Assembly: GCF_011388215.1 (NCBI RefSeq)
Contig: NZ_CP049989.1
Coordinates: 1,550,001-1,614,000 of the forward strand
DNA length: 64,000 nt
Direction of reading: 5' to 3'
From: Hydrogenophaga crocea
GTDB taxonomy: Bacteria; Pseudomonadota; Gammaproteobacteria; Burkholderiales; Burkholderiaceae_C
The position numbers and the translations under genes are program-made. The notes below the pieces were generated by a model that worked only from the letters and a program-made list of their open reading frames with translations, was not told where the DNA came from and did no database searches. Of the stretch, positions 20,465 to 29,140 are shown one piece after another (position 1 is the stretch's first letter; every line of letters starts with the position of its first letter).

Positions 20465-21166
20465 ATGGCACCCGTCAACGCCGCGCCTCAACCGGTCTGG
20501 GACATCGCACTGCGCAAGCGTTTGCGGCAGGGCGATTCGGTGTTCCAGATCGACCTCGCGTTTCTCTCGCACGCCCGGCGTGTGGTGCTGTTCGGCCCGT
20601 CGGGTGCGGGCAAGACGCAGACGCTGCGTCTGGTCGCGGGCATCGCGGCGCCCGACGCGGGCCGCGTGGCGGTGGCCGGGCGCACGCTGTTCGACAGCGC
20701 GCAGGGCCTGAACCTGAGCCCGCAGCAGCGCCGGCTGGCCTACATGTTCCAGGACTACGCGCTGTTCCCGCACCTCACGGTGCGCCAGAACCTGGCCTTC
20801 GCGCTGAGCCGCGGCCTGCGCAACCCGCCGCGTGGCGTGCGCAGCGATGCGGTGGACCACTGGATCGACCGCTTCGACCTGGGCGGCGTGGCCGGCCATT
20901 ACCCGCACCAGATCTCGGGCGGCCAGCGCCAGCGCACGGCGCTGGCGCGCGCGCTGGTGTCGCAGCCCGCCGCGCTGCTGCTCGACGAGCCCTTCGCCGC
21001 GCTCGACAAAGGTCTGCGCGAGCGCCTGCGCGACGAGCTCAAGGCGCTGCAGACGACGCTGCAACTGCCCATGCTCGTGATCACGCACGACGACGATGAC
21101 GTGCGCGCGCTGGCCGAAGACGTGGTGTGCCTCGACGCGGGCCGCGTGGCGGCACCGGCGCGCTGA
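20465..21166 (+). CDS. modC: Molybdate ABC transporter ATP-binding protein, short form
   Basis: 233 residues with Walker A GPSGAGKTQT, Q-loop QDYALFPHLTV, signature ISGGQRQRTALARAL, Walker B LLLDEPFAAL and switch His in ITHDDDDV. Canonical ModC is about 350 residues because it ends in a TOBE/Mop molybdate-sensing domain; here the chain ends right after the ATPase core. Molybdate trans-inhibition by the transporter is therefore probably absent, and sensing would rest on ModE, whose two Mop domains are intact. Starts 3 bp after modB. Confidence 0.9.
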   Translation: MAPVNAAPQPVWDIALRKRLRQGDSVFQIDLAFLSHARRVVLFGPSGAGKTQTLRLVAGIAAPDAGRVAVAGRTLFDSAQGLNLSPQQRRLAYMFQDYALFPHLTVRQNLAFALSRGLRNPPRGVRSDAVDHWIDRFDLGGVAGHYPHQISGGQRQRTALARALVSQPAALLLDEPFAALDKGLRERLRDELKALQTTLQLPMLVITHDDDDVRALAEDVVCLDAGRVAAPAR

Positions 21167-21199
21167 TACGCTCGGATTCCAATCAGCGCAGGGGCGGCG

Positions 21200-22042
21200 A
21201 TGGCGACGAAAAAAAACCGGGGCAAGCAGCGGCTGCAGGTGCACGGCGCGTTGTGGCTGTCCATGGACGGGGCGAACGTGGCGGGGCAGGGCCGCATCGC
21301 GCTGCTGCGCGCGGTGGCCAAGCACGGCTCCATCACGCAGGCCGCCAAAGCCTTCGGCATGAGCTACAAGGCCGCCTGGGACGCCATCGACACCATGAAC
21401 CAGCGCTCGCGCACACCCGTGGTCGAGCGCGTGACGGGCGGGCGCGGCGGCGGCTCCACGCTGCTCACGGCCTATGGCCAGCGTCTGGTGGAGCGCTACG
21501 CCCAGGTGCAAGCGGTGCACCAGCGATTCCTGCAGCTGCTCGAACAGGACGCGATGGACCTGGAGCAGCCGTTCTCGATGTTGAAGGTGTTGAACATGAA
21601 AACCAGTGCGCGCAACCAGTGGCTGGGCGAGGTCACGGCCGTGCACAGCGGTGCGGTCAACGACGAGGTGGAACTGCGCCTGCCGGGTGGCCAGCGCCTG
21701 TCGGCCATGGTCACGCGCGACAGCACCGGGGCGCTGGGCCTGAAGCCGCAGCTGCCGGTGATCGCGCTCGTGAAGTCGTCGGCCGTGTTGCTGGCGGTTG
21801 ACCTGGAAACCGCGCGGGTGTCGGCCGGCAACCGCCTGGCCGGCACGGTGGTGCGGGTGACGCCGGGCGCGGTGAACGCCGAGGTCATCGTGCGCACGCC
21901 GGATGCGGCTGGCGTGGACGGGGCGCTCGAGGTGGTGGCCGTGGTGCCGCAGACGGCGGTGGCGGAACTTGGCCTCAAGCCGGGCGCGGCCGTCACGGCG
22001 CTGGTGAAGGCGTCGGACGTGGTGCTGGCGGTGGTGAGCTGA
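21200..22042 (+). CDS. modE: Molybdate-responsive transcriptional regulator with two Mop domains
   Basis: 280 residues. The N-terminal winged helix (about 15-125) contains GRIALLRAVAKHGSITQAAKAFGMSYKAAW, the usual LysR-like HTH of ModE. Two Mop/TOBE domains follow: one starting at TSARNQWLGEV, the second at SAGNRLAGTV, each ending in LVK.S..VLLAV-like strands. Mo-bound ModE dimers repress mod transport genes at Mo-boxes; the box at 18956 is the obvious target. Being last in the operon implies autoregulation. Confidence 0.92.
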   Translation: MATKKNRGKQRLQVHGALWLSMDGANVAGQGRIALLRAVAKHGSITQAAKAFGMSYKAAWDAIDTMNQRSRTPVVERVTGGRGGGSTLLTAYGQRLVERYAQVQAVHQRFLQLLEQDAMDLEQPFSMLKVLNMKTSARNQWLGEVTAVHSGAVNDEVELRLPGGQRLSAMVTRDSTGALGLKPQLPVIALVKSSAVLLAVDLETARVSAGNRLAGTVVRVTPGAVNAEVIVRTPDAAGVDGALEVVAVVPQTAVAELGLKPGAAVTALVKASDVVLAVVS

Positions 22043-22072
22043 GGGACGTCGGGGCCATTTGCCATGGTTCCT

Positions 22073-22097
22073 CCTTATATTTACATAATATACATCG
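22073..22097. promoter_or_regulatory. Degenerate Mo-box-like element
   Basis: CCTTATAT (22073-22080) and ATACATCG (22090-22097) resemble the two half-sites of the modA Mo-box (CGTTATAT and ATACAACG), with one mismatch each and similar spacing. The core also holds the perfect repeat TATATT-N5-AATATA. It lies 30 bp after modE with no + strand gene behind it. On the - strand it is followed by AAGGAGG and an ATG at 22065. May be a relic. Confidence 0.35.
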
Positions 22098-22120
22098 TGG
22101 AATGTCATGAGCCCCAATAA

Positions 22121-22151
22121 AAGCCCCGACCAGGCCAGCTGGTCGGGGCTT
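22121..22151 (-). terminator. Intrinsic terminator of tctA
   Basis: A perfect 12-bp stem (22121-22132 with 22140-22151) and a 7-base loop. On the - strand the stem is followed by TTTTATT, a good U-tract. It lies 11 bp past the tctA stop and probably also blocks read-through from modE. Confidence 0.85.
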
Positions 22152-22162
22152 GACTCAGCCCG

Positions 22163-23674
22163 TCATTCCTCGACGAAGGCTTCCTCGCGCTTCTTCTTCA
22201 CGGCCGGCAGCAGCACGATCACGAGCAGCAGCACGGCAGCGGCCAGCAGCGAGGCCGAGATCGGGCGCGTGACGAACACCGACCAGTCGCCGCGCGAAAT
22301 CAGCAGCGCACGGCGCAGGTACTCTTCCATCATCGGGCCCAGGATGAAGCCCAGCAGCAGCGGCGCAGGTTCGCAACCGAGCTTGATGAACACGTAGCCG
22401 ATGAGGCCGAAGGCCGCCACCATCCAGATGTCGAAGCTGTTGTTGTTGGTCGAGAACACACCGATGGCGCAGAACAGCACGATGGCCGGGTACAGCCACT
22501 TGTAAGGCACGGTCAGCAGCTTGATCCACATCCCGATCAGGGGCAGGTTCAGGATGATCAGCATCGCGTTGCCGATCCACATCGAGGCGATCAGGCCCCA
22601 GAACAGGTCCGGGTTGCTGGTCATCACCTGCGGGCCGGGCTGGATGTTGTGGATGGTCATGGCACCCACCATCAGCGCCATCACGGCGTTGGGCGGAATG
22701 CCCAGCGTCAGCAGCGGAATGAACGAGGTCTGCGAGCCGGCGTTGTTGGCCGACTCGGGCGCCGCCACACCGCGGATGTTGCCCTGGCCGAACGGCAGTT
22801 CACCGGGCTTGAGCTTGGTCTTCTTCTCGATCGTGTAGGCCGCGAAGGACGACAGCAGCGCGCCGCCGCCGGGCAGGATGCCGAGCGCCGAACCGAGCGC
22901 CGTGCCGCGGATCATGGCCGGGAACATGCGTTTGAAGTCTTCGGCGGTCGGGAAGATGCCGGTGACCTTGCCCGTGAACACCTCGCGCTCGGACTCGTCC
23001 TGCGCCAGGTTGGCGATGATCTCGCCGTAGCCGAAGATGCCCATGGCCACCACGACGAAGTTGATGCCGTCGGTGAGTTCGGGCACGTCGAACGAGAAGC
23101 GCGCGACGCCGGAGTTGATGTCGGTGCCGACCAGGCCCAGCAGCAGACCCAGCACGATCATGGCCAGCGCCTTGATCAGCGAGCCCGAGGCCAGCACCAC
23201 GGCGCCGATCAGGCCCAGGATCATGAGTGCGAAGTACTCGGCGGGGCCGAAGCTCAGGGCAACCTCGGTGAGCGGCGGCGCGAAGGCGGCCAGCACCAGG
23301 GTGCCCACGCAGCCCGCAAAGAACGAGCCGATGCCCGCAGCGGCCAGGGCAGGACCCGCCCTGCCCCGGCGCGCCATCTGGTAGCCGTCGAGCACCGTCA
23401 CCACCGACGAAGACTCACCGGGCAGGTTGACCAGAATGGCCGTGGTGGAGCCCCCGTACTGGGCGCCGTAGTAGATGCCGGCCAGCATGATCAGCGCCGA
23501 CACCGGCTCCAGGCCGTAAGTGACGGGCAGCAGCATGGCGATGGTGGCCACGGGGCCCAGGCCCGGCAGCACGCCGATCAGGGTGCCCAGCAGACAGCCC
23601 ACGAAGGCGTAGAGCAGGTTCTGCGCCGTGAAGGCGACGCTGAAGCCCAATGACAGGTTTTGGATCAGGTCCAT
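22163..23674 (-). CDS. tctA: Tripartite tricarboxylate transporter large permease (TctA family)
   Basis: 503 residues with about 11-12 membrane helices. Diagnostic TctA blocks: GTLIGVLPGLGPVATIAMLLP near the N-terminus, YYGAQYGGSTTAILVNLPGE, GILPGGGALLSSF and ESANNAGSQTSFIPLLTLGIP. It forms the large inner-membrane subunit of a secondary transporter for di- or tricarboxylates or similar acids. The small subunit tctB is 18 bp upstream on the same strand. No TctC solute-binding gene is in the window, so the substrate cannot be guessed. Confidence 0.92.
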   Translation of the reverse strand: MDLIQNLSLGFSVAFTAQNLLYAFVGCLLGTLIGVLPGLGPVATIAMLLPVTYGLEPVSALIMLAGIYYGAQYGGSTTAILVNLPGESSSVVTVLDGYQMARRGRAGPALAAAGIGSFFAGCVGTLVLAAFAPPLTEVALSFGPAEYFALMILGLIGAVVLASGSLIKALAMIVLGLLLGLVGTDINSGVARFSFDVPELTDGINFVVVAMGIFGYGEIIANLAQDESEREVFTGKVTGIFPTAEDFKRMFPAMIRGTALGSALGILPGGGALLSSFAAYTIEKKTKLKPGELPFGQGNIRGVAAPESANNAGSQTSFIPLLTLGIPPNAVMALMVGAMTIHNIQPGPQVMTSNPDLFWGLIASMWIGNAMLIILNLPLIGMWIKLLTVPYKWLYPAIVLFCAIGVFSTNNNSFDIWMVAAFGLIGYVFIKLGCEPAPLLLGFILGPMMEEYLRRALLISRGDWSVFVTRPISASLLAAAVLLLVIVLLPAVKKKREEAFVEE

Positions 23675-23692
23675 GTTGTTATGTCTCCGAGA

Positions 23693-24178
23693 TCACTGGC
23701 CCAGGAACCACGGCAGCACCGGGAACTGAAGGTTGAGGGCGTAAACGAAAGCCACGTAGCTGCCGACGGCCAGGATGGTGGCCAGCACGACCGATTCCTT
23801 GAGGCTGCTGTTGGGCCGGGCATAGCCCGAGATGATCACCAGCGCGTAGATCGCGACGATCAGACCGAAGTGCGGCAGGCCCACCGACGGCAGACCCACG
23901 AGCAGCACGCCGAACGCGAGGTTGGCGAGCAGGATGAAGACCAGGGGGCGCCAGGCGATGTTGTCGATCTTGTCCTGGGCCGCGCTGCGCCTGAAGGACT
24001 GCAGCGTGACCAGCACGCCCAGCAGGGCCAGCACGATGCCCAGCAACAGCGGGAAGTAACCGGGGCCCATGCGGGCGGCCCCACCGATGTCGAAGTTGGT
24101 TGCGCCCACCGCGAAGGCAATGCCCACGGCGGTGAACAGCAGACCCGACACGAAGTCTTTCTGGCTTCTGAATTGCAC
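23693..24178 (-). CDS. tctB: Tripartite tricarboxylate transporter small permease (TctB family)
   Basis: 161 residues with four hydrophobic helices, the TctB pattern. SQKDFVSGLLFTAVGIAF at the start and GPGYFPLLLGIVLALLG match the family. The GTG at 24178-24176 is preferred: it has AGGAG (24188-24184 on the - strand) five bases upstream and gives the family-typical N-terminus, whereas an ATG 21 bases further upstream gives an unlikely extension. Partner of TctA in the inner membrane. Confidence 0.85.
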   Translation of the reverse strand: MQFRSQKDFVSGLLFTAVGIAFAVGATNFDIGGAARMGPGYFPLLLGIVLALLGVLVTLQSFRRSAAQDKIDNIAWRPLVFILLANLAFGVLLVGLPSVGLPHFGLIVAIYALVIISGYARPNSSLKESVVLATILAVGSYVAFVYALNLQFPVLPWFLGQ

Positions 24179-24296
24179 GACGTCTCCTCGGGGATGCAAA
24201 GCCTGGGATTGTCGTCATCCGGTGAAGCCACCGCCATGTGGGATTCACCTACGCCGCGCCTTAAGTTTGCGCGAAGTTTTCAGGCGCCCGGAGCGG

Positions 24297-24962
24297 CTAC
24301 CAGCGGCCCGCCGGTTGCTGGGCGCGCACCGCGGCGGCAATCGTCGCGGCCACGGCATCGCGGCTCGCACGGCGCGCGAAATCGATGGCGGTCAGGCCCT
24401 GCTCGTTCTTGAGCAGCGGGTCGGCGCCTGAGTCGAGCAGCAGCTTCACCACGCGCGCATGCCCGTAGAGCGCGGCCATCATGAGCGGGGTGCTGCCGTT
24501 GGGCGACTGTGCATCGATGTAGGCGTGGTGCTCGAGCAGCAGGTCCACCATCGCGACGCTGCCCTCCCCCGGGTTCGTGGCGGCGTAATGCAGCGGCGCC
24601 CAGCCCGGCTTGTTGACCTCGGCCTCGCGCTCGATGAGCTTTTTCGCAAGCGCCAGCCGGCCCTTGAGCGCGGCCATCATCAGCGGCGACTCGTCCTTGG
24701 CGTTGCGGTACTCGACCTTCACGTCGGGCTGGTTCAGCAGATAGGCCGCCACCCGCTCGGCCCCGTCGCGCAGCGCCAGGTACAGCGCGTGCTGGCCGTT
24801 CGGATCCAGGGTGTTGAGGTCGAACCCGCGCAGGTGCAGCAGCAGCAAGGCGCTGGTGTCGTCGCGCTTGATCGCGGTGAAGAAGTCGTCGTAGGCGGCG
24901 GCGAACGCCGCTGGGGCAACGGATAGCGCCAAAAAGGCTTTCAGAACATCGCGCTTTTTCAT
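24297..24962 (-). CDS. Exported ankyrin-repeat protein
   Basis: 221 residues from ATG 24962-24960. Residues 1-22 form a signal peptide (MKKRDVLKAFLALSVAPAAFAA). The rest is four to five ankyrin repeats with typical units such as ESPLMMAALKGRLALAKKLIE, WAPLHYAATN and STPLMMAALYGHARVVKLLL. A second in-frame ATG at 24980 would spoil the signal peptide. The protein is a periplasmic or secreted binding scaffold; a similar gene is often found beside tatD in this bacterial group (recollection). Partner unknown. Confidence 0.8.
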   Translation of the reverse strand: MKKRDVLKAFLALSVAPAAFAAAYDDFFTAIKRDDTSALLLLHLRGFDLNTLDPNGQHALYLALRDGAERVAAYLLNQPDVKVEYRNAKDESPLMMAALKGRLALAKKLIEREAEVNKPGWAPLHYAATNPGEGSVAMVDLLLEHHAYIDAQSPNGSTPLMMAALYGHARVVKLLLDSGADPLLKNEQGLTAIDFARRASRDAVAATIAAAVRAQQPAGRW

Positions 24963-24985
24963 GTTTTTCACGCAGAACATGAGGT

Positions 24986-25819
24986 TTATTCGGCGCCCGT
25001 GGCGGGCCGCACGCGGTTGAAAAGGCGCAGGAAATTGGCGGTCGAGGCCTCGGCCACGCGTTCCACGCTCACGCCGTGGATCTCGGCCACCTGCTGCGCC
25101 ACGTGCGGCACCAGCGCGGGGGTGTTGGTCTTGCCGCGGTGGGGCACCGGGGCCAGGTAGGGGCTGTCGGTCTCGATCAGCAGCCGGTCCAGCGGCACCA
25201 GGCGCGCGGTGTCGCGCAGCTCGGCGGCGTTGCGGAAGGTCAGGATGCCCGAGAACGAGATGCAGAAGTCGAGGTCGAGCGCGGCGCGGGCCACAGCCGC
25301 GGTTTCGGTGAAGCAGTGGAACACGCCGCGCGCGTGGGGCAAGTCGCCGGCGCCGCCGAAGCCGCCCTCCTCGCGCAGGATCGCCAGCGTGTCGTCCGAG
25401 GCCGAGCGCGTGTGGATCACCAGCGGCAGGTCGGTCTGGCGCGCGGCGCGGATGTGCACGCGAAAGCGCTCGCGCTGCCATTCCATGTCGGCCAGGGTGC
25501 GCTCGCCCAGGCGGTAGTAATCGAGCCCGGTTTCGCCGATGCCCACCACGCGCGGCCGCGCCGCGCCGGCCAGCAGGTCATCGAGCGTGGGCTCGCGCAC
25601 GTCTTCGTTGTCGGGGTGCACGCCCACGGTGGCCCACAGGCGGTCGTGTTCGAGGGCGAGCCGGTGGACGGTGTCGAACTCTTCGAGCGTGGTGCAGATG
25701 CACAGCGCACGGTCCACGCGCGCGGCGCTCATGGCGTCGAGGATCTGGGGGAGCTGGCTGTGCAGCTCGGGAAAGCTCAGGTGGCAGTGCGAGTCGGTGA
25801 ACATCGGGGAATGATCCAT
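24986..25819 (-). CDS. tatD: TatD-family metal-dependent hydrolase
   Basis: 277 residues, TIM-barrel amidohydrolase. Metal ligands are visible in order: DSHCHL (H-x-H) near the N-terminus, IGETGLDYY (Glu), IHTRSA (His), HCFTE (His), and ETDSPYLAP (Asp). TatD-type enzymes are Mg-dependent DNA exonucleases acting in repair and DNA turnover. ATG 25819 is taken; ATG 25804, five codons later, is an alternative and directly precedes the FTDSHCHL motif. Its likely ribosome-binding site lies in the terminator hairpin that follows pilZ. Confidence 0.9.
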   Translation of the reverse strand: MDHSPMFTDSHCHLSFPELHSQLPQILDAMSAARVDRALCICTTLEEFDTVHRLALEHDRLWATVGVHPDNEDVREPTLDDLLAGAARPRVVGIGETGLDYYRLGERTLADMEWQRERFRVHIRAARQTDLPLVIHTRSASDDTLAILREEGGFGGAGDLPHARGVFHCFTETAAVARAALDLDFCISFSGILTFRNAAELRDTARLVPLDRLLIETDSPYLAPVPHRGKTNTPALVPHVAQQVAEIHGVSVERVAEASTANFLRLFNRVRPATGAE

Positions 25820-25854
25820 GAAAAACGCCTCGCGGCCCGGGGCGGCGAGGCGTT
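25819..25854 (-). terminator. Hairpin with T-tract between pilZ and tatD
   Basis: AACGCCTCGC (25824-25833) pairs with GCGAGGCGTT (25845-25854); on the - strand TTTTT follows the stem. It fits a rho-independent terminator for the pilZ transcript. The T-tract ends one base before the tatD start codon, and GAGG inside the stem is the best ribosome-binding site for tatD, so read-through and translation could compete. Confidence 0.65.
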
Positions 25855-25873
25855 GTCCTGAAGGCGCGCGAGG

Positions 25874-26239
25874 TCAGAGCGTCTGCGTCTGGCGGTCGGA
25901 AGCCAGGCTGGTGCCCAGGATTTCTTCGATCTTGATCTTGAGCTGGCGGGATTTTTCGTCCGACGGGAAACGGATGCCCACGCCCTGGGTGCGGCCGCCC
26001 TGTGCCTTGGCGGGCGTGACCCAGGCCACCTTGCCGGCCACCGGGTAGCGCTGCGGGTCGTCGGGCAGGCTCAGCAGCACGTACACGTCGTCACCCAGGC
26101 GGTAGTCGCGCGACGAGGGGATGAAGATGCCGCCATCGGCGAACAAGGGCACGTAGGCGGCGTAGAGCGCGGCCTTCTCCTTGATCGAGAGCTGAATCAC
26201 GCTCGGACGGGCCGCAGCGGTGCTCGGATTGGTACTCAT
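25874..26239 (-). CDS. pilZ: PilZ domain protein
   Basis: 121 residues, almost entirely one PilZ domain (IQLSIKEKAALYAAYVP, GGIFIPSSRDYRLGDDVYVLLSLP, KVAWVTP, GVGIRFP). It resembles the type IV pilus PilZ, which lacks the canonical RxxxR c-di-GMP arginines; that arginine pair is also not evident here. It lies downstream of holB, its usual neighbour, and is needed for pilus biogenesis in Pseudomonas and Xanthomonas. Confidence 0.88.
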   Translation of the reverse strand: MSTNPSTAAARPSVIQLSIKEKAALYAAYVPLFADGGIFIPSSRDYRLGDDVYVLLSLPDDPQRYPVAGKVAWVTPAKAQGGRTQGVGIRFPSDEKSRQLKIKIEEILGTSLASDRQTQTL

Positions 26240-26333
26240 GGGGGTAGTTTAAAGGCTCGGCTCCGGGGCATTGCGGGGATTCAAGCCGCAGACCCGGGCC
26301 TTGTCTCGGCACTGGGTCACGATCGGACACGTT

Positions 26334-27344
26334 TCAACGACGGGCGGCGTTCAGGGCTTCGCGGGCGCGTGCGGCCCAGGCCTCTTGCAGCAGCCCGGGC
26401 TGGTAGGGGTGTTCGACGCTGCGCGCCGCCAGCAGCAGCTCGCGCGACCACAGGGCCAGCACCCGCCAGGGCGGCGGCGGCGGCAGGTGCTCCTGCGGAA
26501 AGAAGCGCGACGGCGCGCCGGCCGCGCGCGCCATGAGGTCGTGGCAGAGCTTTTGCAGCACGTCGAGCTGGGCCGCGGGTGGGTGTTCGGCCAGCGCGCT
26601 CCAGTCGCCGCGCGCCAGCGACTGCGGCAGCTTGAGCCACTGCTCGGGCGTGAGCCCGCTGCGCGACAGCGTCAGCGCCATGTCGGGGCGTCCGCCCGAG
26701 GCGTGCCACCAGGCAAACGCCGCCGCGGCGTTCAGGCCGCCCTGGGCCTGCAGCCAGGCCATGCCCTCTTCGGCCCCGGGCCAGCCCAGTTGCACGGTCT
26801 GGCAGCGGCTGCGGATCGTGGGCAGCAACTGGTGCGCGGCCTCGGTGGCGAGCACGAAGCGCACGCCGGGCGCGGGCTCTTCGAGTGTCTTGAGCAAGGT
26901 GTTCGCGGCCTCGATGTTGAGGCGGTCGGCCGGGTAGACCATGACCACCTGCTGGCCACCGCGCGCGCTGGTGGTCTGCGTGAAGGCCACGGCCTGCCGT
27001 GCGGCCTCGACGCGGATGAAGCGGCTGGGCTTGCGCTTTTTCTCGTCGATCTCGCGCTGTTCGCTCTCGCCGAGCGGCCAGCCCAGCGTGAGGCACAGGG
27101 TTTCGGGCATCAGCACGCAGAGGTCGGCATGGGTGCGCACGTCGATGGCGTGGCAGCTCGTGCATTCGCCGCAGGCGCCTTGCGGGCCGGGCCGCTCGCA
27201 CAGCCAGGCGCGCGCCAGCGCCAGCGCCAGCTCGTACTGGCCCAGACCCGAAGGGCCCGCGAGCAGCACCGCGTGCCCGCGCTGGGCGAGCACCGCCTGC
27301 AGCTGGGCCTGCAGCCAGGGGGCGAGAACCGCCGGGGCGCTCAT
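26334..27344 (-). CDS. holB: DNA polymerase III subunit delta'
   Basis: 336 residues of the clamp-loader delta' subunit. The P-loop region reads [20 protein letters not shown], with Gln in place of the Walker Lys, as expected because delta' does not hydrolyse ATP. The zinc-binding cysteines are in the following CGECTSCHA segment. [25 protein letters not shown] and TIRSRCQTV (the SRC arginine-finger motif) are clear. Start overlaps the tmk stop by 4 bp (ATGA). Confidence 0.93.
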   Translation of the reverse strand: MSAPAVLAPWLQAQLQAVLAQRGHAVLLAGPSGLGQYELALALARAWLCERPGPQGACGECTSCHAIDVRTHADLCVLMPETLCLTLGWPLGESEQREIDEKKRKPSRFIRVEAARQAVAFTQTTSARGGQQVVMVYPADRLNIEAANTLLKTLEEPAPGVRFVLATEAAHQLLPTIRSRCQTVQLGWPGAEEGMAWLQAQGGLNAAAAFAWWHASGGRPDMALTLSRSGLTPEQWLKLPQSLARGDWSALAEHPPAAQLDVLQKLCHDLMARAAGAPSRFFPQEHLPPPPPWRVLALWSRELLLAARSVEHPYQPGLLQEAWAARAREALNAARR

Positions 27345-27991
27345 GGGGGTGACAGCCAGCCGCGCTGGACGAAAGCCTGATGCACCGCGAGGGCCACGGC
27401 TTCGCGCGGCTGGTCGGCGTCGATGCGCGCGAAGCGCCCGGGGTGCTGCACCGCGCGCGCCGCATAGCCCTGCGCCACGCGTTCGAAGAAGGCCTGCGGC
27501 TGGGATTCGAAGCGGTCGGGCACGCGCGCAGCCACCAGGCGTTCGGCGGCCACGGCCGCGGGCAGGTCGAACCACACCGTGAGGTCGGGCTGACGAAGCC
27601 CGCCGCCCTCGCCCTGCTGCACCCAGCGTTCGAGCTGGCCGAGCACCGCGAGGTCGAAGCCGCGGCCATGGCCCTGGTAGGCGAAGGTGGCGTCGGTGAA
27701 GCGGTCGCAGAGCACCACGGCGCCCTCGGCCAGCGCGGGCTCGATCACCTGCACCAGGTGGTCGCGCCGCGCCGCGAACACCAGCAGGCTTTCGCACAGC
27801 GGGTCCATGGGGTCGTTGAGCACGAGGGCGCGCAGCTTCTCGGCCAGCGGCGTGCCGCCGGGCTCGCGCGTGAGCACCACGCGCCGTCCCCGGGCTTCGA
27901 AGGCGCGTGCAAGGGCCTCGATGTGCGTGGACTTTCCCGCGCCATCGATGCCTTCGAACGTGATGAACAGACCGGCTGAGGTGAGGGTCAT
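27341..27991 (-). CDS. tmk: Thymidylate kinase
   Basis: 216 residues. P-loop [11 protein letters not shown], the DR[YF] substrate motif [17 protein letters not shown], and [15 protein letters not shown], all typical of type II bacterial dTMP kinases. It phosphorylates dTMP to dTDP in the cytosol. Located between mltG (5 bp upstream) and holB (4-bp overlap), the usual mltG-tmk-holB order. Confidence 0.95.
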   Translation of the reverse strand: MTLTSAGLFITFEGIDGAGKSTHIEALARAFEARGRRVVLTREPGGTPLAEKLRALVLNDPMDPLCESLLVFAARRDHLVQVIEPALAEGAVVLCDRFTDATFAYQGHGRGFDLAVLGQLERWVQQGEGGGLRQPDLTVWFDLPAAVAAERLVAARVPDRFESQPQAFFERVAQGYAARAVQHPGRFARIDADQPREAVALAVHQAFVQRGWLSPP

Positions 27992-27996
27992 GCGGA

Positions 27997-29004
27997 TCAG
28001 CGGCCCAGCTGGAAGCGGCGCACCGCTGCGTTGTGTTCCGGCAGCGTGGCACTGAACTGGCTGGAGCCGTCGCCGCGCGCGACGAAATACAGCGCACTGG
28101 TTCTGGCCGGTTGAACGGCCGCCATCAGCGAGGCCATGCCGGGCAGCGCGATCGGCGTCGGCGGCAGGCCGGCGCGGGTGTAGGTGTTGTAGGGCGTGTC
28201 GGTGCCGAGGTCGGCACGGCGCAGGTTGCCATCGAAGCGATCGCCCAGGCCGTAGATCACGCTGGGGTCGGTCTGCAGCCGCATGCCGATGCGCAGCCGG
28301 TTGCTGAACACGCCGGCCACGCGGGCGCGGTCGGCGTCGCGGCCGGTCTCCTTCTCGATGATGCTCGCGAGGATCAGGGCTTCTTCGGGTGAGCGCAGCG
28401 GCGACGAGGGGTCGCGTTTCTCCCAGGCCTGGGCCAGGCGCTGGTCCATGGCCCGCGCCGCCTGGCGCAGCACGCTGGAGACAGGGGCGTTCTTGACCAC
28501 CCGGTAGGTGTCGGGAAAGAAACGGCCCTCGGGGTGCACGCCAGGCAGGCCCAGGCGCTCCATCACCTGCTCCAGGCTCAGGTCCTTGAGGTCGTTCGTG
28601 AGGTCGGGCGATTCGCGCAGGGCGTCGATCGCCTGGCGCGCCGTGAGGCCTTCGATGATCTGGGCGTTGCGCAGCGCCTGCTCGCCGCGCACGAGCTTGC
28701 CCAGCAGTTGCCGCGGGGTGGTGCCCGGCGCGATCTCGTACACGCCGGCCTTGATCTCGCGCGAGTCGCCCGAGAGCCGGAACCAGGCGAACAGCAGGTC
28801 GGGCATCACGTCGACCCCCGCGTCCGCGATGCGTTGCGCCGACTGCCGCGCCGAACTGCCAGGCGGGATCTCGAAGACCAGCGGCGCCTCGGCGCTGGCC
28901 GACGCGGGCAGCGTGAGCGGCTTGAGCACCCACCATTGGCCCAGCATGTAGGCGATGCCGAGCAGCAGCAGCGGGTAGACCACCAGGATTCGGAAAACGC
29001 GCAT
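27997..29004 (-). CDS. mltG: Endolytic murein transglycosylase MltG (YceG)
   Basis: 335 residues with one N-terminal membrane anchor (about 5-23), the rest periplasmic. The YceG domain is marked by [14 protein letters not shown] (catalytic Glu), [27 protein letters not shown] and [19 protein letters not shown]. The enzyme cuts nascent glycan strands and sets their length. First gene of the mltG-tmk-holB run and divergent from ygfZ. Confidence 0.95.
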   Translation of the reverse strand: MRVFRILVVYPLLLLGIAYMLGQWWVLKPLTLPASASAEAPLVFEIPPGSSARQSAQRIADAGVDVMPDLLFAWFRLSGDSREIKAGVYEIAPGTTPRQLLGKLVRGEQALRNAQIIEGLTARQAIDALRESPDLTNDLKDLSLEQVMERLGLPGVHPEGRFFPDTYRVVKNAPVSSVLRQAARAMDQRLAQAWEKRDPSSPLRSPEEALILASIIEKETGRDADRARVAGVFSNRLRIGMRLQTDPSVIYGLGDRFDGNLRRADLGTDTPYNTYTRAGLPPTPIALPGMASLMAAVQPARTSALYFVARGDGSSQFSATLPEHNAAVRRFQLGR

Positions 29005-29140
29005 CGAGAACTTGTTGTCGGCAGGGAAAATGCGCCGGGCAGCGACGGCGTGCGAAGCCCGTCATGATAATTCGCACGCCCGATCAGTCCTGCGGCGGTC
29101 CCCGCCACCGATCACGGACTTTCCACCCCTCATCGAACGC

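Noticed and set aside
18287..22117. A 1276-codon - strand frame spanning modABCE
   Set aside because: His/Arg/Gln-rich antisense of the mod genes with no domain; only the ribosome-binding site near 22065 is curious and is reported separately.
26334..27344. Walker A Lys missing in HolB
   Set aside because: Delta' subunits commonly lack a working P-loop; this is normal for the family and no sign of decay.
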